Part shown: piece by piece, positions 51,865 through 60,700 of the stretch
Numbering within the stretch: position 1 is the stretch's first letter
How the letters are laid out: the number at the start of each line of letters is the position of its first letter
DNA from: an uncultured Alphaproteobacteria bacterium
GTDB taxonomy: Bacteria; Pseudomonadota; Alphaproteobacteria; Caulobacterales; Caulobacteraceae
DNA length: 64,000 nucleotides
Direction of reading: 5' to 3'
NCBI GenBank assembly: GCA_903860975.1
Contig: CAIOSI010000037.1
Location: 62,001 to 126,000 of the forward strand
Translations under genes and position numbers: made by a program
The notes under the pieces: generated by a model
What the model was told of the DNA's origin: nothing
The model's database searches: none
What the model saw: the letters and a program-made list of their open reading frames with translations, nothing else

Positions 51865-52967
51865 TCCGCAGCTTCCTTCATTGCGGCTACCCGTTCGGCG
51901 TGCTCGCGCCGTAATCGGCGGATCAGCTGGAGGTCGGCCTGGAAGTCCACGTAGTGCGGCAGCTTCAGATGCTGCACGAACCCGGAGGCCTCGACATTGT
52001 CGGAATGGTAGAGGACGAACTCCTCGTCCTGCACCGGGGCGCTCGCCTCGCCCGCGGACGCGTCGCGCAGGGCTCGGTCGACGATGGCCATGGACATCGC
52101 CTTGCGCTCGCAGTGACCGAAGGTGAGGCCATACCCGCGGGTGAATTGAGGCGCCTTGTCGGTGCCCCCCGCGCCCGTGGAGATCATCTGGCACTCGGTG
52201 AGCGTAACCTCGCCGATCTCGATGGGGAAGCCCAACTCGTCGGGAACGAACTCAACAGCCACCTCGCCCAGGCGAATTTCGGCGCAGAGCGGATGGGTGT
52301 TGCCCCAGCCGCGCTGCGAGGAATAGGCTAGGCTGAGCAGGAACCCCTCATCTCCGCGGGCCAACGCCTGCAACCGCTGATCGCGTCCGGCCGGAAAAGC
52401 CATGGGGTCGCGGGTCAGGTCGAAGGGCTCGGGCGCATCGGGCGTCCGGGTGTCAGCCTCCAGCAGGTCCTCGTGGGAGAAGACGGACGCGATGGTCGCC
52501 ATCGGATAGGCCTGAGCCTCTTCGGCCTCGAGCGCGCCCTCGATCGGGGTCTCGCCATTGGCGGCCAGGGTGAAGTCCAGTAGGCGGTGGGTGTAGTCGA
52601 ACGTCGGGCCAAGCACCTGGCCGCCGGGGATGTCCTTGAAGGCGGCCGAGACGCGCCGGCGAACCGCCATCTGTCCTGTCTCAACCGGCAGTGACGCGCC
52701 GAACCGGGCCAGCGTGGTGCGATAAGCCCTCGTCAGGAAGATCGCTTCCGGCAGGTCGCCGCGCGCCTGCTTGACAGCCAGGGCCGCGAGGTCGCGGTCG
52801 TAGCAGGACCCTTCACTCATCACCCGGTCGATGGCCAGCGAGAGCTGCTCGCGGATCTGGGCGACTTCGACTTCCGGAACCGCAGTATCGCCGCGGCGGT
52901 CCTCAGCGAGCCAGCGGTGGGCGTTAGTGATCGCCTTCTCGCCGCCTTTTACTGCCACATAGGCCAT
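51861..52967 (-). CDS. phnI: C-P lyase core subunit PhnI
   Basis: A 368-residue core subunit that, with PhnG, PhnH and PhnL, attaches ribose triphosphate to alkylphosphonates by displacing adenine from ATP. Family blocks are MAYVAVKGGEKAITNAHRWL at the start, EGSCYDRDLAALAVKQARGD, SLAYSSQRGWGNTHPLCAEI, and FCLTFGH-like YGLTFGHCERKAMSMAIVDR. The C-terminus DFQADLQLIRRLR is characteristic. It overlaps phnJ by four bases and follows phnH by one base. Confidence 0.95.
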   Translation of the reverse strand: MAYVAVKGGEKAITNAHRWLAEDRRGDTAVPEVEVAQIREQLSLAIDRVMSEGSCYDRDLAALAVKQARGDLPEAIFLTRAYRTTLARFGASLPVETGQMAVRRRVSAAFKDIPGGQVLGPTFDYTHRLLDFTLAANGETPIEGALEAEEAQAYPMATIASVFSHEDLLEADTRTPDAPEPFDLTRDPMAFPAGRDQRLQALARGDEGFLLSLAYSSQRGWGNTHPLCAEIRLGEVAVEFVPDELGFPIEIGEVTLTECQMISTGAGGTDKAPQFTRGYGLTFGHCERKAMSMAIVDRALRDASAGEASAPVQDEEFVLYHSDNVEASGFVQHLKLPHYVDFQADLQLIRRLRREHAERVAAMKEAAE

Positions 52968-52968
52968 G

Positions 52969-53595
52969 TCAGTTTCCTTGAATGGTGGCGCGCGTGGAGC
53001 GCGGTAATGCGGTCAAACGGTCACCGGCGACGAAAATCAGATCGACGCCGAACTGGAATTTCGCCTGATTGGCGCGGACCTGGTCCCAGAAGCCTTCCGG
53101 CAGGCCGGCCAGGGCGAGCAAGGCCTCACCTTTGATCCCGGGCCCGGTGAGCGTGACCCGAGGGCCACCCTCCAGGCCCGGCAGCTGGAAGACCAGGGTA
53201 GTCGAACGGTCCGGATACTTGGCGTCGCCTTGGTTGAAAGCGGCGAGCGCCGGCGCGCCCATGACGTCGGTGATCAGGGCGAATGCGGCCTTGACCGGAT
53301 CGTCCGTCAGGGGGCAGCCACAGTGGAAGCGCATCCAGCTCTCGGCGTTCCCGCCGCGCAGGGCCGGGTCGAGCCAAGTCGGTGTCTCGAAGTCGAACAA
53401 GGTGAGCGCAACGGCGCCGGCGGCGCGGTCCAGACCATCCGGCGCTTCGGGGGCGAATGCCAGGTCCTGGATCGTGCCCGGCCGGGCGACGGCGTCCATG
53501 ACCTTTCGGAAAACCGCCTGGGACTCTCGGGTCGGGTCGTTGAAGGCCGGCGCGATCTCGGCCAAGTCCAGGACGGTGGGGGCGGAAGCGGACAT
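52969..53595 (-). CDS. phnH: C-P lyase core subunit PhnH
   Basis: A 208-residue core subunit with a PLP-transferase-like fold but no PLP. Matching blocks are APAFNDPTRESQAVFRKVMD, VALTLFDFETPTWLDP, WMRFHCGCPLT and FQLPGLEGGPRVTLTGPGIK. The ATG at 53595 overlaps the phnG stop, and phnI begins one base after its stop, so the genes are coupled. Length is close to that of E. coli PhnH. Confidence 0.94.
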   Translation of the reverse strand: MSASAPTVLDLAEIAPAFNDPTRESQAVFRKVMDAVARPGTIQDLAFAPEAPDGLDRAAGAVALTLFDFETPTWLDPALRGGNAESWMRFHCGCPLTDDPVKAAFALITDVMGAPALAAFNQGDAKYPDRSTTLVFQLPGLEGGPRVTLTGPGIKGEALLALAGLPEGFWDQVRANQAKFQFGVDLIFVAGDRLTALPRSTRATIQGN

Positions 53596-54065
53596 CAGCC
53601 GGGGCTCCGGGTACGAACCATGGTGAAGAAGTCGACCTTGGTGGCGGCAGCCTTGCGCGCAGCCGTGTTACGCCGCTCGTCTTGCCCGCGCGCCAGTCGG
53701 GCAATCACGGCGCCTTCCACGGCGGGGCGGAGATCGGATGACTGCATCATGGCGTCAACGGCCGCCGCGATCTCGGCGTGACGTCGGTCACGACCGGCGA
53801 CGTAGCCGATCCCGGTCTCACCACTCTCCAGGCGGACAGCCGCGCGGGTGACGGTCATCTCGCCAAGGTTAAAGGCGTCGCCACCGCCGCCCATGCGTCC
53901 GCGCACCAGGACCATGCCAATCTCCGGCGCGCGCAGCGCTCTGTAGTCGGGTCGCTCCGCCAAGCCTTCCCAAGCGGCGATCACATCTTTGGACGGTGCC
54001 TTGGCCAGGATCGAAAGCCAGCGTCTACGTTCAGGAGCCCCCTCGACAACCGCCTCGACCGCCAT
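53595..54065 (-). CDS. phnG: C-P lyase core subunit PhnG
   Basis: A 156-residue core subunit. The N-terminal RRRWLSILAKAPSKDVIAAW, the strand VRGRMGGGGDAFNLGEMTVT (G-G-G-x-x-F-N-L-G-E is the PhnG hallmark) and IGYVAGRDRRHAEIAAAVDA identify it. ATG 54065 has GGAGAT six bases upstream, preferred over a start at 54089. It is the first gene of the leftward operon phnGHIJKLM-DUF1045 and faces phnF across an AT-rich region. Confidence 0.94.
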   Translation of the reverse strand: MAVEAVVEGAPERRRWLSILAKAPSKDVIAAWEGLAERPDYRALRAPEIGMVLVRGRMGGGGDAFNLGEMTVTRAAVRLESGETGIGYVAGRDRRHAEIAAAVDAMMQSSDLRPAVEGAVIARLARGQDERRNTAARKAAATKVDFFTMVRTRSPG

Positions 54066-54230
54066 CTTTAATCTCCGACAACTAAGCAAATTGTTGTATT
54101 CGTGATGTTCTCAGGCTAGATTACACAAAGTTTAGTCGCAACAATAAGATGATGAAGTTTCTTTGACATTAGTAAAACTTGTCTAGTTGGGTGTCGCAAG
54201 ACTGATAAAAAAATCTGGTAGGTTCTCGGC
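54066..54230. promoter_or_regulatory. AT-rich divergent control region of phnG and phnF
   Basis: The region is far richer in A/T than anything nearby. An inverted repeat ACAAC (54078-54082) / GTTGT (54093-54097) lies just upstream of phnG, and GTCT/AGAC and GACA/TGTC pairs lie near 54167-54210. On the minus strand 54169-54152 reads ATGTCAA-AGAA-ACTTCAT, matching the Pho box (two CTGTCAT, spacing 4) at 9 of 14 positions. It probably contains promoters for both operons, a PhnF operator and perhaps PhoB control. Confidence 0.6.
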
Positions 54231-54938
54231 ATGTCGTTATGGCGAGAAATCTCCCAGACCCTCGAGCGCCGGATTCTGGCCCGCGAGCTGACCCCTGGGG
54301 ACAAATTGCCGACCGAGGACCAGCTGTCCCGTCATTTCATGGTCAACCGGCACACGGTGCGCAGAGCGTTGTCGGATTTGCAGGAAAAGGGCATCGTCGA
54401 GTCGACCCAGGGGCGAGGCAGCTTCGTACGTCGCCCGTCGGCGCCGATGCAGTTGCAGAGACGCCCACGCTTCACGGACCATGTTCGCGAGCGCGGCCGC
54501 ATCCCACGAACCGAGACCCTCGTGCTGATGACACGCCCGGCGGATGCGCGGATAGCGCGCGAGCTGGGCCTGAAACCCAACCAGCCGGTAATCTATCTGG
54601 AGCGCAGGCGTTTTATCGACGACGAGCCGACCGGTCTCAGCCAACATCATTTCAGCCACGAGCGGTTCCCGACGTTCATCGAGATGTACCGGTCACGTGG
54701 CACGATTACCCAGACCCTGATCGATTCCGGTGTGCCGGACTACACGCGTCGTCGCACCGCGATCTCGGCGCGCCTGCCCAGCGTGCAGGAAGCCGAGCAG
54801 CTGCGCATTCCGCGCCACGTGCCGTTGCTGGTGCATCGCTACCTCAACATCGATGGTCTTGGCAGGCCCCTCGAATACGGCATCTCCCGCTCCACCACCG
54901 AGGTGGAAATCGACTTTCCAGAACCCGACCGCAACTAG
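54231..54938 (+). CDS. phnF: GntR-family phosphonate regulator PhnF
   Basis: A 235-residue repressor of the GntR/HutC type. The N-terminal winged helix runs from MSLWREISQTLERRILAREL through LPTEDQLSRHFMVNRHTVRR to GRGSFVRRP. The C-terminal UTRA ligand-binding domain (about 80-230) has FTDHVRERGRIPRTETLV, GLKPNQPVIYLERRRFIDDE and VPLLVHRYLNIDGLGRPLEY. It is divergent from phnG and most likely binds the AT-rich region between them; its ligand may be a phosphonate or a pathway intermediate. The second phnM follows 25 bases later. Confidence 0.93.
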   Translation: MSLWREISQTLERRILARELTPGDKLPTEDQLSRHFMVNRHTVRRALSDLQEKGIVESTQGRGSFVRRPSAPMQLQRRPRFTDHVRERGRIPRTETLVLMTRPADARIARELGLKPNQPVIYLERRRFIDDEPTGLSQHHFSHERFPTFIEMYRSRGTITQTLIDSGVPDYTRRRTAISARLPSVQEAEQLRIPRHVPLLVHRYLNIDGLGRPLEYGISRSTTEVEIDFPEPDRN

Positions 54939-54963
54939 TGCGATCACCTATCAGGAGCTTGCC

Positions 54964-56097
54964 GTGGAACTTGTAATGAGGAACGCCATGGTCGTCGCCG
55001 GCGACGACGCTTTCCTCGGCTCAGTGAGGGTTGTCGATGGAAGGATCGCCGATATCGGCCGCGGCCCATGCGGGGTCGGCGAGGACCTCGAGGGCGACGT
55101 CCTGATGCCAGGGGTGATCGACCTCCATACCGACAACCTGGAGAAACATTTTTTCCCGCGGCCCAACATTGACTGGAGCCCGGTCTCGGCGGCCGTGACC
55201 CATGACGGCTGCTGCCTGTCTGTGGGCGTGACCACAGTGTTCGACAGCCTCAGTATCGGCTCGTTCAACGCCGCGGCCTCGCGAAACCACGACAACCTGA
55301 TCCGCCTGACCGATGGGCTGCTCGCGGCTCGCAACGCCGGCATGCTGAAGGGCGACCACAGGCTGCACTGGCGATGCGAAACGACGGCCGATGACCTGCT
55401 CGACCGCCTCGAGACCCTGGCCAGTCACCCGCTGACATCGCTCTTCTCGCTGATGGACCACACCCCGGGCCAGAGGCAATACCGCAATCTCGAAAAGCAT
55501 ATGGCCAACTGGCGCGCCAACGGCATGTCGGTCGAGGCGACGGAAACCCGGATGGCCGAGATCCGCGAACGCCAGTCACGCAACGCATCCAGGCAGCGTA
55601 AGCTGGTGGCGGCCGTCGCCCATGAACGCGGCGCGCCTCTGGCTAGCCACGACGACGAGAGCACCGCACATATCGACGAGGCCCACGAACTTGGTGCCAC
55701 CGTGGCGGAGTTTCCCGTCACCCTGGAGGCCGCCGAGCGTGCCAGAGCGCGCGGCATGATCGTGGTCATGGGCGGGCCGAACCTGATCCGCGGCGGCTCC
55801 TATTCCGGCAATGTTCCGGCTGCGGACCTGGCCCATGCTGACCTGCTCGACGCCTTTGCGTCCGACTATGTGCCGCGCAGTCTGATCGAATGCGCTTTCG
55901 CTATGACCATCGGCCAATTCGGATGGAGTCTTCCGAAGGCCGTCGCGCTTGTCACCGCCACCCCCGCTAAGGCTGCGCGGCTCGAGGATCGCGGCGCGAT
56001 CGAGCCTGGACGACGGGCGGACCTCTTGCGGGTGCGTCTGGCGGCCGGGCTGCCCGTGATACGCGGCGTGTGGGTCGAGGGCGAGCGCGCCGCCTGA
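54964..56097 (+). CDS. phnM2: Second PhnM-type diphosphatase
   Basis: A 377-residue paralogue of the phnM product. The metal motif VIDLHTDNLEKHFFPRPNID (His55, His62), FSLMDHTPGQRQYRNLEKHM, LASHDDESTAHIDEAHELGA and MGGPNLIRGGSYSGN are all kept, so it should be active. It is only moderately similar to the first copy. The GTG start at 54964 has CAGGAG six bases upstream. It follows phnF on the same strand and precedes an EEP-family enzyme; the duplicate may act on a different side chain or in a branch without the C-P lyase core. Confidence 0.9.
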   Translation: MELVMRNAMVVAGDDAFLGSVRVVDGRIADIGRGPCGVGEDLEGDVLMPGVIDLHTDNLEKHFFPRPNIDWSPVSAAVTHDGCCLSVGVTTVFDSLSIGSFNAAASRNHDNLIRLTDGLLAARNAGMLKGDHRLHWRCETTADDLLDRLETLASHPLTSLFSLMDHTPGQRQYRNLEKHMANWRANGMSVEATETRMAEIRERQSRNASRQRKLVAAVAHERGAPLASHDDESTAHIDEAHELGATVAEFPVTLEAAERARARGMIVVMGGPNLIRGGSYSGNVPAADLAHADLLDAFASDYVPRSLIECAFAMTIGQFGWSLPKAVALVTATPAKAARLEDRGAIEPGRRADLLRVRLAAGLPVIRGVWVEGERAA

Positions 56098-56106
56098 ACG
56101 GCCGCC

Positions 56107-56850
56107 ATGCGGATCGCGACCCTGAACACCTGGAAGAACGAAGGCGACTATGCTCGGCGCCTCGATCTCATGACTCGCGGCCTGGCGGAGCTTTCGCCGG
56201 ACATCATTTGCCTGCAGGAATGTTTTGCAGGCGCCGGCGCGGACACAGCCGCGGTCCTGGCGCGCCGGCTTGGACTGGTCAGCCTGACCCGTCCCTCCCG
56301 AGCCAAGCTCCGGCTACATGGCGGCGCGATGGTCCCGAGCACTTCGGGGCTGGCCATTCTTTGCCGCCTTCCGGCCCTAGCAGAGCGCGCGCGACCATTG
56401 GTCAGCCATCCTGCCGATGGCGAGCGCATCGCCCAGCGCCTGGACCTGGCACCGATCGACGGACATGCCATGCGTATCCTGAACCTGCACCTGACTCACC
56501 TTCGCGGCGAACAATCCAGCGCGCTGCGGGCGGGCCAGCTCATCCAGGCCCTAGACTGGGCCTATGAGGGTCTGGTCGGCGGACTTGTGGTGGCCGGGGA
56601 TCTCAATGCGGCGGCTTCCGATCCGGCGCTGGTCCCCTTGAATGCCCAGGTCGGGTTCGACATGACGACCTTCATCGGCGCCCGGTCCAATGGACCGCAA
56701 GGCGAAGGCCTGGCCATCGATCACCTGCTCCTGCAGCAGCCCGGTGGCTGGAGCGTGGCCTCCCGGTTTCGCGCCTTGGACCAGGGCGATGACGAGGGCT
56801 GGCGGCCGAGCGATCACGCCGCAGTGGTTATCGACCTGATCGCGACCTAG
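56107..56850 (+). CDS. Endonuclease/exonuclease/phosphatase-family enzyme
   Basis: A 247-residue Mg-dependent phosphoesterase of the EEP superfamily. Catalytic blocks in order: IATLNTWKNEGDYARRLDLM, DIICLQECFAG (Glu ligand), RILNLHLTHLRGEQ (His), VVAGDLNAAASDP (Asp-Asn) and WRPSDHAAVVIDL (Asp-His). No signal peptide. It begins nine bases after phnM2 and may hydrolyse a phosphodiester or cyclic phosphate made during phosphonate breakdown, or release phosphonates from phosphodiester conjugates. Substrate is not known. Confidence 0.88.
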   Translation: MRIATLNTWKNEGDYARRLDLMTRGLAELSPDIICLQECFAGAGADTAAVLARRLGLVSLTRPSRAKLRLHGGAMVPSTSGLAILCRLPALAERARPLVSHPADGERIAQRLDLAPIDGHAMRILNLHLTHLRGEQSSALRAGQLIQALDWAYEGLVGGLVVAGDLNAAASDPALVPLNAQVGFDMTTFIGARSNGPQGEGLAIDHLLLQQPGGWSVASRFRALDQGDDEGWRPSDHAAVVIDLIAT

Positions 56851-56948
56851 GCCCCTCGCCCTATTCTGGACCGACAAACCTGCGGGTTCTCCACTCATTC
56901 TCACCTGCCGCCGGAAGCGGAACGTCACAAAAGGCCCCATAATTATCC

Positions 56949-58826
56949 ATGGCGTTTTCGATCAGTGATTCCGGGGCTCTTGGGAACGTCCCCCCGACGC
57001 CGGTGACCGGACCTGCCAAGGTCGACGTCAGCCAGATGCGGCGGGTCCTGCCGCGGATCACGGCGCTGGCTCTGCGCTATCCCGGCGGCCTTACGCTCGC
57101 CATCGGCTGTTCCCTCGGCGCGGCGGTGGCGAACCTCACCCTGCCGAGACTGTTCGGTGCCGCGGTGGATCAGGCCCAGACCCTACTGAAAGCCGGCCCC
57201 GCCCACGCAACGCAGGCGCAGGCCGCGTTGTGGGCTACGGCGATCCTGGTGATCGGCGCCACAGTGGTCCGGGGGCTGCTGACGATGTTCGCCGGCTACA
57301 TGGGCGAATATGTCAGCCAGCAGGTGGCCTATGACCTGCGGCTCAAATACTTCCAGCAGCTCCAGCGCCTTTCCTTTGGCTTTCATGACCGGGTCCATTC
57401 CGGCGACCTGATCACCCGGGGGATGCTCGATCTGGAGGGCGCACGGGTGTTCATTCAGAACGGTGCGATGCAGGCGTTGACCCTGGTCATGCTGGTGGGC
57501 TTCGCGAGTTACATGATGCTGTCCGCCGACGTGGTCATGGGCCTGATTGGCCTGACATTCGTCCCCGTCGCCAGCATCGCCCTGGGGCGAATGGGCTTCC
57601 TTCTGCGGGTCGCCTGGCTGCGGATTCAGAAGCTGATGGCGATCCTGACCCTGACGATGGAGGAGAACCTGCAAGGAATTCGGGTGGTGCGCGCCTTCGG
57701 CGCCAAGACCTTCGAGATGAGCAAGTTCGACAAGGCCTCCATCGACGCCCTGAACCTCGCCTACCAGCGCATTCTCCTGCGGTGCCGCGGCGTGTCGGTG
57801 ATGACCATCTCCTTCTACAGCGCCATGACGATCCTGCTCTGGTACGGCGGTCACATGGTGGTCAACGGAAGCCTGACATCGGGCAGACTCACCGAATTCC
57901 TGACCTACATGAGCCTGATGCAGTCGCCGATCCGGCAGGTTGCGATGATTTTCAATTCGGCTGCGCGCGCGAGCTCGGGCGGCGAAAGGCTGTTCGAGGT
58001 GCTCGACCTGACGCCGGAGATCGCCGACGCGCCGGCCGCAAAACCATTGACGCCGAGCCAAGGCGTGCTCCGGTTCGATCATGTGGGGTTCTCCTATGTC
58101 GGCGCGGCGCCGGCGCTTTCGTGCATTTCGTTCGAGGTCCGCCCCGGCCAGACTCTTGGGATCGTCGGACCGCCAGGCAGCGGAAAATCGACGATCGCCA
58201 ACCTCGCAGCGCGTTTTTATGAGGTAACCGAAGGGTCGATCACTATCGACGGGCAGGACATTCGGAGCGTCACGCTGGACTCCCTGAGGGGCTACGTCGG
58301 CCTGATCCAACAGGAAACCTTTCTCTTCGACAGTTCCATTGGTAACAACGTGGCCTACGCCGATCCCTGGACGACGGACGAGCGGATCGCCGGTGCGGCC
58401 GCGACCGCCCAACTTCATGACCACATTGCGGGCCTGCCCGACGCCTACGAGACCCGCGTCGGAGAGCGCGGCGTGGCCCTGTCCGGCGGTCAACGTCAGC
58501 GCCTGAGCATCGCCCGAGGGGTGACGCCGGAGCCTTCCGTGATGATCTTCGACGACAGCGCAGCCGCCATCGACGCGGTGACGGAGCGTCGGGTGCGCGA
58601 TGCCCTGGCTCAGGCCACCAAGACCAAGGCGACGATTGTCATCGCCCACCGGCTGTCCTCACTGCAGCACGCCGACGAGATCATCGTTCTGGACAAGGGC
58701 AGGATCGTTGAACGCGGATCCCATCGGGACCTCGTCGCGCGCGGTGGAATCTACGCTGATCTCTATGCGATGCAGTCCCACGCTGCGACGATCGGCGCGG
58801 CTGAGCGCGAAACCGAGGAGGCCTGA
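56949..58826 (+). CDS. ABC exporter half-transporter with degenerate ATP site
   Basis: A 625-residue fused permease-ATPase. Six transmembrane helices (from about residue 35 to 310) precede the ATPase domain: Walker A GPPGSGKST from 407, Q-loop LIQQETFLFD, signature LSGGQ at 511-515, Walker B IFDDS with Asp535 followed by Asp536-Ser537 where the catalytic glutamate should be, and the switch His in IVIAHRLSS. The lost Glu makes its own site non-catalytic, a hallmark of one half of heterodimeric exporters. It is coupled to the next gene, two bases apart. Confidence 0.93.
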   Translation: MAFSISDSGALGNVPPTPVTGPAKVDVSQMRRVLPRITALALRYPGGLTLAIGCSLGAAVANLTLPRLFGAAVDQAQTLLKAGPAHATQAQAALWATAILVIGATVVRGLLTMFAGYMGEYVSQQVAYDLRLKYFQQLQRLSFGFHDRVHSGDLITRGMLDLEGARVFIQNGAMQALTLVMLVGFASYMMLSADVVMGLIGLTFVPVASIALGRMGFLLRVAWLRIQKLMAILTLTMEENLQGIRVVRAFGAKTFEMSKFDKASIDALNLAYQRILLRCRGVSVMTISFYSAMTILLWYGGHMVVNGSLTSGRLTEFLTYMSLMQSPIRQVAMIFNSAARASSGGERLFEVLDLTPEIADAPAAKPLTPSQGVLRFDHVGFSYVGAAPALSCISFEVRPGQTLGIVGPPGSGKSTIANLAARFYEVTEGSITIDGQDIRSVTLDSLRGYVGLIQQETFLFDSSIGNNVAYADPWTTDERIAGAAATAQLHDHIAGLPDAYETRVGERGVALSGGQRQRLSIARGVTPEPSVMIFDDSAAAIDAVTERRVRDALAQATKTKATIVIAHRLSSLQHADEIIVLDKGRIVERGSHRDLVARGGIYADLYAMQSHAATIGAAERETEEA

Positions 58827-58828
58827 AC

Positions 58829-60688
58829 TTGAGCGATCCGCTTGCGGGCGCCGCCTCGTCCACCGGCGTACCCCGCGCCACCCTGGGCTCCGCAGAGGGC
58901 GACGACGTCTTCGGAACCTTTGATACGAGGGTCGCGCGCCGTTTCCTGGGCTTCCTCAGACCGCATGGCCGGGACCTGGCCTGGGCGCAGATCGCCGTGC
59001 TGGCCGCGGCCGCTTGCCAGGTCGCAATACCCGCCCTGATCGGTGGCGCCGTGAACGCCGCGGTCGCCATGGACGGACACAGGCTGGACGTCGCCCTACT
59101 TGGCCTCGCGGGCCTGGGAGGCGCACTGACGCTCGCCGCCTTCCTGGAGCAATGGCTCTCCGCCAGATTAGCTCAGCGGGTGATCTTCGACATCCGCCGC
59201 CGGATGTTCGCCCATTTCCAGGACGTGTCCCTGTCCTTCATGGACAAGACCCATGTCGGTCGGATCATGTCGCGGCTGCAAGGCGACGTAAGTGCGCTTC
59301 AGGACCTCCTTGAAAGCTCCACCGGCGCGCTCGGCGACGTCGTCATGCTGATAGGTATCACCTCGGTCCTTCTCGCAATGGATTGGAAACTTGGACTTCT
59401 TACTCTAACCGTGCTGCCGTTGCTGATCGGCGCCCGGGCTATTTGGCTCCCTTACTCAAAGCGCAGCTTCCTTGTGGCCCGCGAGGCTTCATCAGCCGCC
59501 AATTCGGCCCTGGCGGAAAACATCAACGGCGTCCGCACAGTGCAGGAAACCCGGCGCGAGGCCGTCAATTTCGCACTCTACAGGGAAAAAGGCCTGGAGA
59601 ATTTCCGCGCCCAGGTGGGGGCGGCGTGGATGGGTCAGATCATGACCCCGATGGTTGATGTGCTCACGGGCCTGGCGATGGCCATCGTCATTGTCGGCGG
59701 CGGGCAGGCCGTTCTAGGCGGCCGTCTACAGGTCGGCGTGATGGTCGCCTTCATTTTCTATCTTCAGCGGTTCTTCGAGCCGGTGCGCATGCTGTCGATG
59801 CAGTACACCGTGATGCAACGCGCTATGGCCGCGGCGCATCGGATTTTCGAAGTGCTGGACGTGCCGGTGACCATCCGCGACGCCCCCGACGCGATCGTTC
59901 TCAAGAACGCGCCCGCGGCGGTAGAATTCCGCAATGTGACCTTCGGCTACGACGCGGCACGCCCGATCTTGCATGACATCAATCTGACCGTGAGGCCGCG
60001 TGAGGTTGTGGCTCTCGTCGGGCCCACAGGTTCGGGCAAGACCTCGATTATCGCCCTCGCGCGCCGCTTCTACGAGGCCGATCAAGGGCAGGTCCTTGTG
60101 GGGGGGCACGACGTGCGCGAGATCAGTCTGGACTCCTTGGGCGAGACTATCGGAATGGTCCTGCAGGATCCCTTCCTCTTCACCGGCACCATCGAGGAGA
60201 ACATCCGATACAACGCCCGTGGCGCGACCACGCACGACGTGATCGCAGCGGCGAAAGCCGTCTCAGCCCATGATTTCATCTCGGACCTGCCGGAGGGGTA
60301 CCAGACCAGACTCGGTCAGCGGGGACGCAACGTTTCCATGGGCCAAAGGCAGCTGATCTCCTTCGCCAGGGCCTTGGTGGCCGATCCGCAGATCCTGATC
60401 CTCGACGAAGCCACCGCCAACATCGACAGTTTCACCGAGCAAGCGATCCAGAAAGCATTGAAAGTTCTGTTCACCGGGCGAACCTGTATCGTGATCGCCC
60501 ACCGCCTGGCCACCATCCGCGAGGCTGACAACATCGTAGTGCTTAGGCAGGGCCGAATTCTGGAACAGGGATCGCACGGTGACCTGATCAGGCTCGGAGG
60601 CCTCTACCATCAGCTTTGCGCCTCGGCTCATGCCTCCTTTGACGACTGCGCCAAGGCGGACGATCTCGCGTTCGCGACGCGGACATGA
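58829..60688 (+). CDS. ABC exporter half-transporter with canonical ATP site
   Basis: A 619-residue partner of the preceding gene, with six helices and an ATPase domain: Walker A GPTGSGKTS from 398, Q-loop VLQDPFLFTG, signature VSMGQ from 502 (degenerate LSGGQ), Walker B LILDEATANID with Asp526-Glu527, switch His in IVIAHRLAT. Pairing its intact Walker B with the intact LSGGQ of the partner gives one full ATP site. TTG 58829 has GAGGAG eight bases upstream. Exported substrate is unknown; the position behind phnF suggests a link to phosphonate metabolism. Confidence 0.93.
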   Translation: MSDPLAGAASSTGVPRATLGSAEGDDVFGTFDTRVARRFLGFLRPHGRDLAWAQIAVLAAAACQVAIPALIGGAVNAAVAMDGHRLDVALLGLAGLGGALTLAAFLEQWLSARLAQRVIFDIRRRMFAHFQDVSLSFMDKTHVGRIMSRLQGDVSALQDLLESSTGALGDVVMLIGITSVLLAMDWKLGLLTLTVLPLLIGARAIWLPYSKRSFLVAREASSAANSALAENINGVRTVQETRREAVNFALYREKGLENFRAQVGAAWMGQIMTPMVDVLTGLAMAIVIVGGGQAVLGGRLQVGVMVAFIFYLQRFFEPVRMLSMQYTVMQRAMAAAHRIFEVLDVPVTIRDAPDAIVLKNAPAAVEFRNVTFGYDAARPILHDINLTVRPREVVALVGPTGSGKTSIIALARRFYEADQGQVLVGGHDVREISLDSLGETIGMVLQDPFLFTGTIEENIRYNARGATTHDVIAAAKAVSAHDFISDLPEGYQTRLGQRGRNVSMGQRQLISFARALVADPQILILDEATANIDSFTEQAIQKALKVLFTGRTCIVIAHRLATIREADNIVVLRQGRILEQGSHGDLIRLGGLYHQLCASAHASFDDCAKADDLAFATRT

Positions 60689-60700
60689 AAGGCGGACACG

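Noticed and set aside
57183-58649. 488-residue minus-strand open frame opposite the first exporter gene
   Set aside because: It is His/Gln/Asp rich as antisense frames of high-GC genes are, and the plus strand encodes a complete ABC protein.
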